Source: Nocardia brasiliensis ATCC 700358
Lineage (GTDB): Bacteria; Actinomycetota; Actinomycetes; Mycobacteriales; Mycobacteriaceae
Reading direction: 5' to 3'
Assembly (NCBI RefSeq): GCF_000250675.2
Contig: NC_018681.1
Location: 8,308,001-8,372,000 of the forward strand
DNA: 64,000 nt
Part shown: positions 26,388-33,774 of the stretch, piece after piece
How the letters are laid out: every line of letters begins with the position of its first letter
How positions within the stretch are numbered: position 1 is the stretch's first letter
Translations under genes and position numbers: made by a program
Notes under the pieces: generated by a model
Databases searched by the model: none
What the model was told of the DNA's origin: nothing
What the model saw: only the letters and a program-made list of their open reading frames with translations

Positions 26388-26603
26388 CGTTCTCCCGTCT
26401 CACGCGTCCGCCGAACACCGAACCCGAGCAGCCTAGCCACCCGTGACCCGCCGCCCGAAGACCCTTCGCCCGAAACGTTCCCGGCGACCACGCCGACCCC
26501 GGCCGTTCGGTATGTGATCGTGACCACGCGCCGGGTACCCGCGTGCTATGTGACCAACACAGCGGCGGGCTCACCGATGCGGGACCTCGCGGGGTGCACA
26601 GCA

Positions 26604-26618
26604 TACGATCGGGGCGTG
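26604..26618 (+). promoter_or_regulatory. Leaderless promoter of pmt
   Basis: A TACGAT -10 element at 26604-26609 ends six bases before the GTG at 26616. Transcription would start at or near the GTG, giving a leaderless mRNA, and no ribosome-binding site is seen before the GTG. This supports 26616 over the in-frame ATG at 26577. Confidence 0.5.
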
Positions 26619-28241
26619 ACACAGGTGACCGACCAGCGCGCGACCGCACCGTTCGGGGCCGTGCCCTCCTGGTCGAGCCCCGCGCCACGGCGGCCGTCCC
26701 CCGATTTCGGGCCGACCGACACGCTGCGCGGCTGGCTGGTCACCGCGTTCCTCACCGCGATCGCCGCGGTCACCCGGTTCACCATGCTGAACTACCCGAC
26801 CGACGCGGGCACCCCCGTCTTCGACGAGAAGCACTACGCGCCGCAGGGCTGGCAGATGCTGACCGGCGGGTGGGTCGAGGACAACCCCGGGTACGGGCTG
26901 GTGGTGCATCCGCCGATCGGCAAGCAGCTCATCGCGATCGGCGAGGCGATGTTCGGCTACAACGGCTGGGGTTGGCGTTTCGCCTCCGCGGTGGCGGGCA
27001 CGGTGCTCGTGCTGCTGGTGATCCGCATCGTCCGCCGGATGGCCCGATCGACGCTGATCGGCGCGATCGCGGGCATCCTGCTGATCGCCGACGGCCTCAC
27101 CTTCGTCTCCTCCCGCATCGGCATGCTGGACATCTTCCTGGCACTGTTCGTCACCGCGGCCTTCGGCTGTCTGATCGTCGACCGGGACGAGGTGCGGGCC
27201 CGGTTGGCCCGAGCGGACGCGGAAGGACGGATCGGGGTGACCCGGTGGGGTCCCCGGCTCGGCGTGCGCTGGTGGCGCTTCGGCGCGGGCGTCATGCTCG
27301 GCCTGGCCTGCGGAACGAAATGGTCCGGCGTCTATTTCATCGTGGCGTTCGGACTGCTCAGCGTCTGCTTCGATCTGACCGCCCGGCGCGCGTACGGCGT
27401 GCGTAGTCCCTGGTACGGCACCGCGATCCGGGATATCGGGCCCGCGCTGTACGCGCTGGTGCTGGTGCCGCTCGGGTTGTACCTGGCGAGCTACTGGGCC
27501 TGGTTCGCCAGCGAGACCGGCATCGATCGCTACATGGCGGGTAACCCGTCCGCACCGGCGGATCCGATCGGCACCGGCGGATTCTGGTCGCATATCGTGC
27601 CCGACGCCCTGCGCTCGCTGTGGTATTTCAACGCCAGGGCCTTGGAATTCCATGAGGGCCTGACCAATTCGGCGGGCAATCACCATCCCTGGGAATCGAA
27701 GCCGTGGACCTGGCCGATGGGCCTGCGCCCGATGCTCTACTACTACGCCGACAACGGCGTCAGCGGTTGCGGACAGACCCAGTGCGTCAAGGCGGTGATG
27801 CTCATCGGCACCCCCGCGATCTGGTGGCTCGCCCTCCCGATGATCGCGTGGCTGCTGTGGCGCAGCGTGGTCCGCCGGGACTGGCGCTACGCGGCGGTGC
27901 TCGTCGGTTACGGCGCGGCGCTGCTGCCCTGGTTCCTGACGCTGGACCGGCAGATGTACTACTTCTACGCGGTCGCCCTCGCGCCGTTCCTGGTGATGGG
28001 CATGGCCCTGGTACTCGGCGACGTGCTGGGCCCGTCGCGGCGAATACCGGTGCCGCGCAGCCCCGTCGGCACCTACCTACCGGTGGCGCCCGACGAACGA
28101 CACGCGCTCGGACTGCTCGCCGTCTGCCTGTACCTGGGCCTGGTGATCGCGAACTTCATCTGGCTGTGGCCGATCCTCACCGCGCTGCCGATCACGCCGG
28201 GCAACTGGCACGACCACCTGTGGCTACCCAGCTGGCGCTAG
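26616..28241 (+). CDS. pmt: Polyprenyl-phosphate-mannose protein O-mannosyltransferase
   Basis: 541 residues from GTG 26616. GT39 family: about ten membrane segments, the conserved loop DEKHYAPQG with the essential acidic pair after the first helix, YLASYWAWF, and the C-terminal four-helix block (AVLVGYGAALLPWFLTL, YYFYAVALAPFLVMGM). It transfers mannose from polyprenyl-phosphate-mannose to Ser/Thr of exported proteins at the outer face of the membrane, coupled to secretion. The order rsmI-pmt is that of Rv1003-Rv1002c. No other glycosylation gene is beside it. Confidence 0.92.
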   Translation: MTQVTDQRATAPFGAVPSWSSPAPRRPSPDFGPTDTLRGWLVTAFLTAIAAVTRFTMLNYPTDAGTPVFDEKHYAPQGWQMLTGGWVEDNPGYGLVVHPPIGKQLIAIGEAMFGYNGWGWRFASAVAGTVLVLLVIRIVRRMARSTLIGAIAGILLIADGLTFVSSRIGMLDIFLALFVTAAFGCLIVDRDEVRARLARADAEGRIGVTRWGPRLGVRWWRFGAGVMLGLACGTKWSGVYFIVAFGLLSVCFDLTARRAYGVRSPWYGTAIRDIGPALYALVLVPLGLYLASYWAWFASETGIDRYMAGNPSAPADPIGTGGFWSHIVPDALRSLWYFNARALEFHEGLTNSAGNHHPWESKPWTWPMGLRPMLYYYADNGVSGCGQTQCVKAVMLIGTPAIWWLALPMIAWLLWRSVVRRDWRYAAVLVGYGAALLPWFLTLDRQMYYFYAVALAPFLVMGMALVLGDVLGPSRRIPVPRSPVGTYLPVAPDERHALGLLAVCLYLGLVIANFIWLWPILTALPITPGNWHDHLWLPSWR

Positions 28242-28254
28242 GTCCTAGGCTCGC

Positions 28255-28614
28255 TCAACCTTCCAGTGCGGCCTGCACGTAGCGCAGCGCCGCCGCGTCG
28301 TCGAGGCCGAGCCGGCGGACGGTGGCGACATAGGCCGTCGCCGCCCGCCCCGCGACATCGCGCGTCGGGTCGCCCGAGGAGGCGATGAAAGAGCCCTGCC
28401 TGCCCCGGGTTTCGACGACACCGTCGGCTTCCAGCTCGCGGTAGGCGCGCGCGACCGTATTCGGCGCCAGGCCGAGTTGCGCGGCCAGCGCCCGGACGGT
28501 GGGGATCTTCGTGCCCGCGGTCAGCACGCCCGAGCGCACCTGGGCGATGATCCCCATGCGTAACTGCTCGTACGGCGCGACCGCCGACTCATGTGACACC
28601 GTGATATTGAACAT
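28255..28614 (-). CDS. GntR-family regulator, YtrA-like
   Basis: 119 residues: a GntR winged helix (YEQLRMGIIAQVRSGVLTAG, ALAAQLGLAPNTVARAYREL) and only ~45 residues after it (VVETRGRQGSFI then a short helix), the size of the YtrA subfamily. It begins 7 bp after the arcA stop on the same strand, so it should be co-transcribed with arginine deiminase. YtrA proteins usually control ABC transporters; here the partner is a catabolic enzyme. Confidence 0.85.
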   Translation of the reverse strand: MFNITVSHESAVAPYEQLRMGIIAQVRSGVLTAGTKIPTVRALAAQLGLAPNTVARAYRELEADGVVETRGRQGSFIASSGDPTRDVAGRAATAYVATVRRLGLDDAAALRYVQAALEG

Positions 28615-28621
28615 CGCTCAC

Positions 28622-29920
28622 TCACAAGTCATCCCGGGAAAGTGGACAGGACAGGCAGCGGGGTCCGCCGCGGCCGGAACCCAATTCGGAGCCGGGGATG
28701 CGCAGCACCTCGATGCCCGCGTCCTCCAGCCGCGCGTTGGTCATCTCGTTGCGCTCGTAGGCGGCCACCACGCCCGGCGCCAGCGCGAGCGTGTTGTTGC
28801 CGTCGTCCCACTGTTCGCGCTCCGCGGTGACGCCGTCCAACCCGGTGTCGATCACCCGGAGTTTGTCGATGCCCATCGCTTTGGCCGCCGCGACCAGGAA
28901 CGGGTCGGGTCCGCTCATGCTGACCCGGCCGTCGCCGTTGCGGGCGCTGTAGTCCTCGTCGCGTTCGATGGTGAACGCGCACAACGAGTCACGCACCGCG
29001 GGGTACATCACCAAGGCGTCCTGGTCGACCATCGTGCAGACGGTGTCCAGATGCATGGTCGCCCGGTTCTGCGCGATCGGGACGACCAGCACCGTGTGCG
29101 CGAGATCGTCGTCGAACAGGCTGCGCGCCAACGCTTCCGCGCCCGCCGGTGTGGTGCGCTCGCCGACGCCGACCGCGACCACGCCGGGCCCGAGCAGCAG
29201 CACGTCGCCGCCCTCGATGGGGGCGGTGTGCGATTCGTAGGCGCGGCGCACGCCGAGGAAGCGGGGGTGGAAGGCGTAGATCAGGTCGGTCAGCGAGGTC
29301 TCCCGGATCCGGGCGGGCAGCGCGAGCGAGGTGATCGCGACGCGCGGGCCGACCCAGAACGACGAGTCCCTGGTGAACAGCAGGTTGGGCAGCGGATCGA
29401 TGACGAAGTCGGCGCCGTGGTGCATCCGCCGGACCAGCGAGGTGGCGTCCGGGCCGAACGGCAGTTCGTCGAAGGTCATGCCGGCCATCAAGATGTTGGC
29501 CAGGTCCCTGGCCCGCACGCCGCGCAGGAAGGCGGCGAGCTGATCGGCCAGCGAGTGACCCAGCCGGCGCGCGTCCACCGCGGCGGAGATGCCCTGGATC
29601 CGCGCGGCGCCGCTGACCGCGAGGGTTTCGGCGAGCAGGTCGGCCAGCAGCAGCACCTCGACCCCGCGTTCGCGCAGCACCCCGGTGAACGCGTCGTGCT
29701 CCTGCTGCGCGCGCTCCACCCAGGGGATGCCGTCGAACAGCAGCTGATCGTTGTTGCGCGGGGTGAGCCTGCGCAATTCGTCGCCGGGCCGATGCAGCAG
29801 CACCGTGCGCAGCGTGCCGACCTCGGAGGTCACCGTCAACCGCGAGCCGGGACCGTCCGGATCCAGCCCGTCCGCGTCCGAACCCTCTCCGTGCCGCGCG
29901 GGCACAGCGTCTGCTCCCAT
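28622..29920 (-). CDS. arcA: Arginine deiminase
   Basis: 432 residues from ATG 29920. Hydrolyses arginine to citrulline and ammonia. Guanidino-group-modifying enzyme fold with LLHRPGDELRRLTPRNND, LPNLLFTRDSSFW (substrate Asp), PIEGGDVLLLGPGVVAVGVGERT, TMHLDTVCTMVD (catalytic His) and RGGPRCLSCPLSRD with the nucleophile Cys (C422). M. tuberculosis has arcA (Rv1001) next to pmt too. No arcB or arcC is in the window, so the full ATP-yielding pathway is not shown. Co-transcribed with a GntR regulator. Confidence 0.95.
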   Translation of the reverse strand: MGADAVPARHGEGSDADGLDPDGPGSRLTVTSEVGTLRTVLLHRPGDELRRLTPRNNDQLLFDGIPWVERAQQEHDAFTGVLRERGVEVLLLADLLAETLAVSGAARIQGISAAVDARRLGHSLADQLAAFLRGVRARDLANILMAGMTFDELPFGPDATSLVRRMHHGADFVIDPLPNLLFTRDSSFWVGPRVAITSLALPARIRETSLTDLIYAFHPRFLGVRRAYESHTAPIEGGDVLLLGPGVVAVGVGERTTPAGAEALARSLFDDDLAHTVLVVPIAQNRATMHLDTVCTMVDQDALVMYPAVRDSLCAFTIERDEDYSARNGDGRVSMSGPDPFLVAAAKAMGIDKLRVIDTGLDGVTAEREQWDDGNNTLALAPGVVAAYERNEMTNARLEDAGIEVLRIPGSELGSGRGGPRCLSCPLSRDDL

Positions 29921-30125
29921 GCTCAGACCGTAGTTCGCCGCGGCCACAAGAGCACGTAATTCCGGCCTTCGTTGCGGTGTTGCCGCGTCCGCAGCTAACC
30001 GGAGCCCGCACCCACCGCCGCCGGCGTTAGTTGACGTATCCCCCTTATGACCAGGCCAGAAGCGGTTCGGACCAGGCGAACGGGAGGACATGCCGTTGTC
30101 CCGATTTCGCCCCAGGCACCCCTAA

Positions 30126-30143
30126 CCTCAAGTATTGTTGAGG
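30126..30143 (+). promoter_or_regulatory. SoxR box upstream of soxR
   Basis: CCTCAAGTATTGTTGAGG: 6-bp inverted repeat CCTCAA / TTGAGG with a 6-base centre, essentially the enterobacterial SoxR box. It ends 17 bases before the soxR ATG, where SoxR would control its own gene. The ribosome-binding site AGGAG follows at 30151-30155. Confidence 0.85.
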
Positions 30144-30160
30144 AGAATGGAGGAGCGTGA

Positions 30161-30646
30161 ATGTCGACAGCCGATTGGCGTGCGAAGGAGCTGACCCCCG
30201 GGCAGCTTTCCGAGCGTAGCGGAGTAGCAGTGTCCGCGTTGCACTTCTACGAACGCGAAGGACTCATCAGCAGCCGCCGGACCAGCGGTAATCAACGCAG
30301 ATACGCCCGTGAGACGCTGCGGCGCGTCGCCTTCATCCGCATTTCCCAACGGGTCGGCATCCCGCTCAGCGAAATTCGCGACGCCCTCGATCAGCTGCCG
30401 GAAGGCCGCAATCCCACCCGCCGGGACTGGGAGACCCTGTCCACCAACTGGCGCGCCGATCTCGACGACCGCATCACTCAGCTGATTCGCTTGCGCGACA
30501 ACCTGACCGGCTGCATCGGCTGCGGCTGCCTGTCGCTCGGCAGCTGCAAACTGGTCAACGAACACGACCGGCTCGGCACCGAGGGGCCCGGCGCCCGCGT
30601 GCTCGACGTGCAGCTCAACTGCGCCGCGCGGCCAGCAACCGGGTGA
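30161..30646 (+). CDS. soxR: Redox-sensing MerR-family activator SoxR
   Basis: 161 residues. MerR winged helix (LTPGQLSERSGVAVSALHFY, EREGLISSRRTSGNQRRY), a dimerisation helix, and the [2Fe-2S] cysteine cluster CIGCGCLSLGSC at C118, C121, C123 and C129 (CX2CXCX5C), which defines SoxR. It senses redox-cycling compounds. An adjacent SoxR box supports autoregulation. Its last 32 bases overlap the end of the convergent dehydrogenase gene. Confidence 0.95.
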   Translation: MSTADWRAKELTPGQLSERSGVAVSALHFYEREGLISSRRTSGNQRRYARETLRRVAFIRISQRVGIPLSEIRDALDQLPEGRNPTRRDWETLSTNWRADLDDRITQLIRLRDNLTGCIGCGCLSLGSCKLVNEHDRLGTEGPGARVLDVQLNCAARPATG

Positions 30647-31478
30647 ATCGGGCGCTCGCGCGCCGCATCACGAATTCGTAGGGGTAGGCGAATTTCCGCG
30701 CCCACCAATAGCCGAACCGGATATCGAAGGACGTGTAGATCAAGAACCGGTTGCGCGCCATACCGCGCAGGATCGCCTTCGCCACATGCTCGGGCGCGAC
30801 CGCGTGCTTGGTGAACGACGCGGTGAGGCGCTGGATGCGCGGTTCCTCCCGGTCGACGCCGACCAGTTCGACACTGTGCACCAGCGGGGTGTCCACCGCG
30901 CCGGGCACCACCAGGTGCACCGCGATGCCGTGCTGGTCCAGATCGAAGCGCAGCACCTCCGAGACGCCGCGGATGCCGTACTTGCCCGCGCTGTAGGCCG
31001 CGTGCCACGGCAGTGCGAGCAGACCGGCCGCCGAGGACACGTTGACCAACGCACCGCCCCTGGCCGCGCGCACCATGGGCGGCACGAAGTTCTCGATCAC
31101 GTGGATCGGGCCCATCAGATTGACCTCGACCATGCGCCGCCAGTGCTTGTGTTCGAGGTTCTCCACGGTCCCCCAGGCCGAGGTCCCCGCGATGTTCATC
31201 ACGATGTCGAGGCTGCCGTGCTCGGCGTGCACCTGTTCGGCGAAGGCGGTGACGGCGTCGTAGTCGGTGATGTCGAAGGCCTTCGCGACCAGCACGACCC
31301 CGCCCTCGCGCCGGATATCGGCCACCGTCGTGTCAAGCCCGCCTGCATCGATATCGGTGAGCACCAGCTGTCCGCCCGCCGCCGCGGCGGCCTGCGCGGT
31401 GGCCCGGCCGATCCCGCTGGCAGCACCCGTGATCAGCACTTTCGCGTCCCGTACCGTCCTGCGGCCCGATCGCCCCAT
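30615..31478 (-). CDS. Short-chain dehydrogenase/reductase
   Basis: 287 residues from ATG 31478 (ATG 31490 adds four residues). Classical SDR: cofactor loop LITGAASGIGRATA, NAG-type motif NIAGTSAWG, catalytic serine in NVSSAAGLLALP and YSAGKYGIRG (YxxxK). The acidic D in VLTDIDAGG after the second strand favours NAD over NADP. The C-terminal hydrophobic tail (RFGYWWARKFAYPYEFVMRR) suggests membrane or acyl-lipid association, as in mycobacterial SDRs of this size. Convergent with soxR, overlapping it by 32 bp. Substrate unknown. Confidence 0.86.
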   Translation of the reverse strand: MGRSGRRTVRDAKVLITGAASGIGRATAQAAAAAGGQLVLTDIDAGGLDTTVADIRREGGVVLVAKAFDITDYDAVTAFAEQVHAEHGSLDIVMNIAGTSAWGTVENLEHKHWRRMVEVNLMGPIHVIENFVPPMVRAARGGALVNVSSAAGLLALPWHAAYSAGKYGIRGVSEVLRFDLDQHGIAVHLVVPGAVDTPLVHSVELVGVDREEPRIQRLTASFTKHAVAPEHVAKAILRGMARNRFLIYTSFDIRFGYWWARKFAYPYEFVMRRASARFTRLLAARRS

Positions 31479-31548
31479 ACCTCGCACCACTGCGCATCCC
31501 CATCTCGAATTGCTCGAACCGGCTCACCGCAGGGTACTTGGACCGGGC

Positions 31549-32676
31549 TCAGCGGCCCAGTACGGCGAGCATTCCGGCCACCGCGCGCGGCCAGGTGTAC
31601 TGCTCGGCGCGACTACGCGCCGCCCTTCTGCGGCCCGCGGGCGGCATCGCCAGCACGTCGGTGACCGCCTGCGCGAACGCGGAGCCGCGGTCGGCCGCCA
31701 CCGCGCCGCATTCGGCGGTCACGATGTCGGCCAGCGCCGACGAGCGGCTCGCCACCACCGGCGTGCCCGCCGCGAGCGCCTCCAGCGCGGCCAGGCCGAA
31801 CGTCTCGTGCGGCCCCGGCGCCAGCGAGACATCCGCGGTGGCAAGCAGTTTCGCGACCTCGGTGCGTTCGGAGATGAACCCGGTGAAATGCACGGCGGGC
31901 AGCCCGCCGGCCAGCGCGGGCAGCGCTCGCGCCCGGCGTTCCAGGGCCTCCCGGCGCGGCCCGTCACCCGCGACCACCAGCCGCACCTCGGTACCCGTCG
32001 CGCGCAGCGCCGCGACCGCCTCGATGCTGCGCTCCACCCGCTTCTCCACCGACAATCTGCCGCAGTGCACGAGCAGCGGATGCTCCGGCACGCCGAGGTC
32101 GGCGCGCAGCCTGCCGTCGTGCCGGCGCGGGCTGAACAGCTCCAGATCCACCCCGAGCGGCACCAGCTCGACATTGCGCGCCCCGATCCGCAAGAACTCC
32201 TCGCGGGCGAATGCGGTGGTGCAGACCACGATGTCGTAATCGGCGGCGGTGCGGCCGTTCGCCACGTCGGCGCAGCGCCGGGCCGCCGCGCGCGGCAGCA
32301 CCTGGCCGAGCAGCCGGTCGAGCCGTTCGTGCGAGATCATCACGCCCGCCACGTCCCGGCGCCGGGCCCAGCGACCGAAGCCGCGCAGGGTCAGCCGGTC
32401 CGACACCTCGAGCACATCGGGGCGCAGCCCGGTCAGCACGTCGGCGACGCGCCGCGGATCGGCCGCCCGGTAGCCGCCGGTCCACGGAATAGCCAAGGCG
32501 GGCAGCGTTATTCGCATCACACCGGTGGGCAACAGCTCTTCCGAGCGACGTGCTCCCGGCACGATGAGCACCACCTCGTGGCCCGCCGCGACGTAGCCCT
32601 CACCGAGGTGATGCAACGCAGTGCGCAACCCACCCGAGCGCGGGCCGTAGAAGTTCGCAAGCTGAACTATGCGCAC
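31549..32676 (-). CDS. pimC: GT4 glycosyltransferase, PimC-type mannosyltransferase
   Basis: 375 residues, GT-B fold. The N-terminus MRIVQLANFYGPRSGGLRTA, ISHERLDRLLGQVLPRAAA, CTTAFAREEFLRIGA, VPLGVDLELFSPRR, HCGRLSVEKR and GPHETFGLAALEALA with the EX7E motif match, as I recall it, the PimC enzyme of M. tuberculosis CDC1551. PimC adds the third mannose of phosphatidylinositol mannosides from GDP-mannose. The gene is absent from strain H37Rv, so its presence here is informative. No other PIM gene is close. Another GT4 function is possible. Confidence 0.83.
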   Translation of the reverse strand: MRIVQLANFYGPRSGGLRTALHHLGEGYVAAGHEVVLIVPGARRSEELLPTGVMRITLPALAIPWTGGYRAADPRRVADVLTGLRPDVLEVSDRLTLRGFGRWARRRDVAGVMISHERLDRLLGQVLPRAAARRCADVANGRTAADYDIVVCTTAFAREEFLRIGARNVELVPLGVDLELFSPRRHDGRLRADLGVPEHPLLVHCGRLSVEKRVERSIEAVAALRATGTEVRLVVAGDGPRREALERRARALPALAGGLPAVHFTGFISERTEVAKLLATADVSLAPGPHETFGLAALEALAAGTPVVASRSSALADIVTAECGAVAADRGSAFAQAVTDVLAMPPAGRRRAARSRAEQYTWPRAVAGMLAVLGR

Positions 32677-32760
32677 CTCGCTGATCGTGCAGCCAGTCGG
32701 GTTATCTTCGGAACCGATGCGCCGAACGCGGCATGAACAGCCGTGAAAGACCCGGCGAAC

Positions 32761-33774
32761 CTAGTTTGCCGATTCGTGCCAGACCCGGATCAGACCGTGC
32801 CCGAGCTGGACCGGCTGCACCGGCCAGAGCTCGGCCCGCACCGCGATCCAGTCGGTGCCGTCGAAACGCACCCGCAGTTGCAAGGCGGTGGCGTCGTCGG
32901 CCGCGGACTCGGTCAGTGCGGCGCACGCGGCTCGGAATCGCGCGCTGTCGTCCGGATGCAGGCTCGGGCGTTCGATCGCCCAGCGGTCCAGCGGCGGCGC
33001 CGGCGCTGTGCTCCATTCGTAGATGAGGCCGGAGGACAGCGAGACGAACCCGACGCCGTCGCCCGCGCGCCGCGACACCGCCCGCAGCATGGACATGTCG
33101 ATATCGGGCCGGGCCGGCTCGGCGTCGGTGAACTCGTGCATCACCGCACGGATCCGGCGGGCCACCGGATCGGCCCGCGTGACCATCTGGAAGGTGCGCA
33201 CACAGCCGTCGTCACCGATCATGTCCACTTCGCTCTGGTGCCGGCCGCGCAGCGCGCCCACCATCTCGAAGTAGTCGATCCGTCCCGCGAAACGCACCAT
33301 GCGGCCGAAGGCTTCGGGCGGCGTCCGGATCACCCGCACGTCGGCGGGCGCCCGCGCGAAGACCAATTCCTCCAAACCCGGCCCGTGGTGGGCCAATTCG
33401 GTGTCGGCCTGCCAGTCCCACGCGGCGACCCGCGGCGGTTCGGCCGGGCGCACATCGTCCGGCGCCGCCCACACCTGCACGCCGTGCACTTCGTCGAACG
33501 CGCAGCGAATGGGCGCACCGAGCACGAGCAGGCCCTCCGCACAACGGGTTACGGCGGCGGCGGTCTCGACGCACTCCTGCACGACCTCGGTGACGAGCTG
33601 CGGGGCAAGGGCATGCAGTTCCCGCCGGATCCGCAGCAGGCTCCCCCAGTCTTTGACCTTCGTACCGTCGGCGACCAGCGTCGGCACCTCGAGCGCACCG
33701 TCGGCCGCGCGCCCCAGGGTCTCGATCAGCAGCCAATCGTGTTCAGAGCGTAGGTGGTCGGGGCCGCCGGTCAT
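32761..33774 (-). CDS. DUF5593/PAS-GAF-like protein coupled to the cyclic-di-GMP enzyme
   Basis: 337 residues. Its ATG at 33774 overlaps the TGA of the GGDEF-EAL gene (ATGA), so it is translated from the same mRNA. It has a GAF-like first half (SLLRIRRELHALAPQLVTEV, RCAEGLLVLGAPIRC) and a PAS-like second half (VVSLSSG... LIYEWSTAPAPPLDRWAIER, DGTDWIAVRAELWPVQP). This arrangement is what I recall as DUF5593 of actinobacteria. No catalytic residues are seen; a sensory or partner role for its neighbour is inference. The pimC gene starts 84 bp downstream. Confidence 0.65.
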   Translation of the reverse strand: MTGGPDHLRSEHDWLLIETLGRAADGALEVPTLVADGTKVKDWGSLLRIRRELHALAPQLVTEVVQECVETAAAVTRCAEGLLVLGAPIRCAFDEVHGVQVWAAPDDVRPAEPPRVAAWDWQADTELAHHGPGLEELVFARAPADVRVIRTPPEAFGRMVRFAGRIDYFEMVGALRGRHQSEVDMIGDDGCVRTFQMVTRADPVARRIRAVMHEFTDAEPARPDIDMSMLRAVSRRAGDGVGFVSLSSGLIYEWSTAPAPPLDRWAIERPSLHPDDSARFRAACAALTESAADDATALQLRVRFDGTDWIAVRAELWPVQPVQLGHGLIRVWHESAN

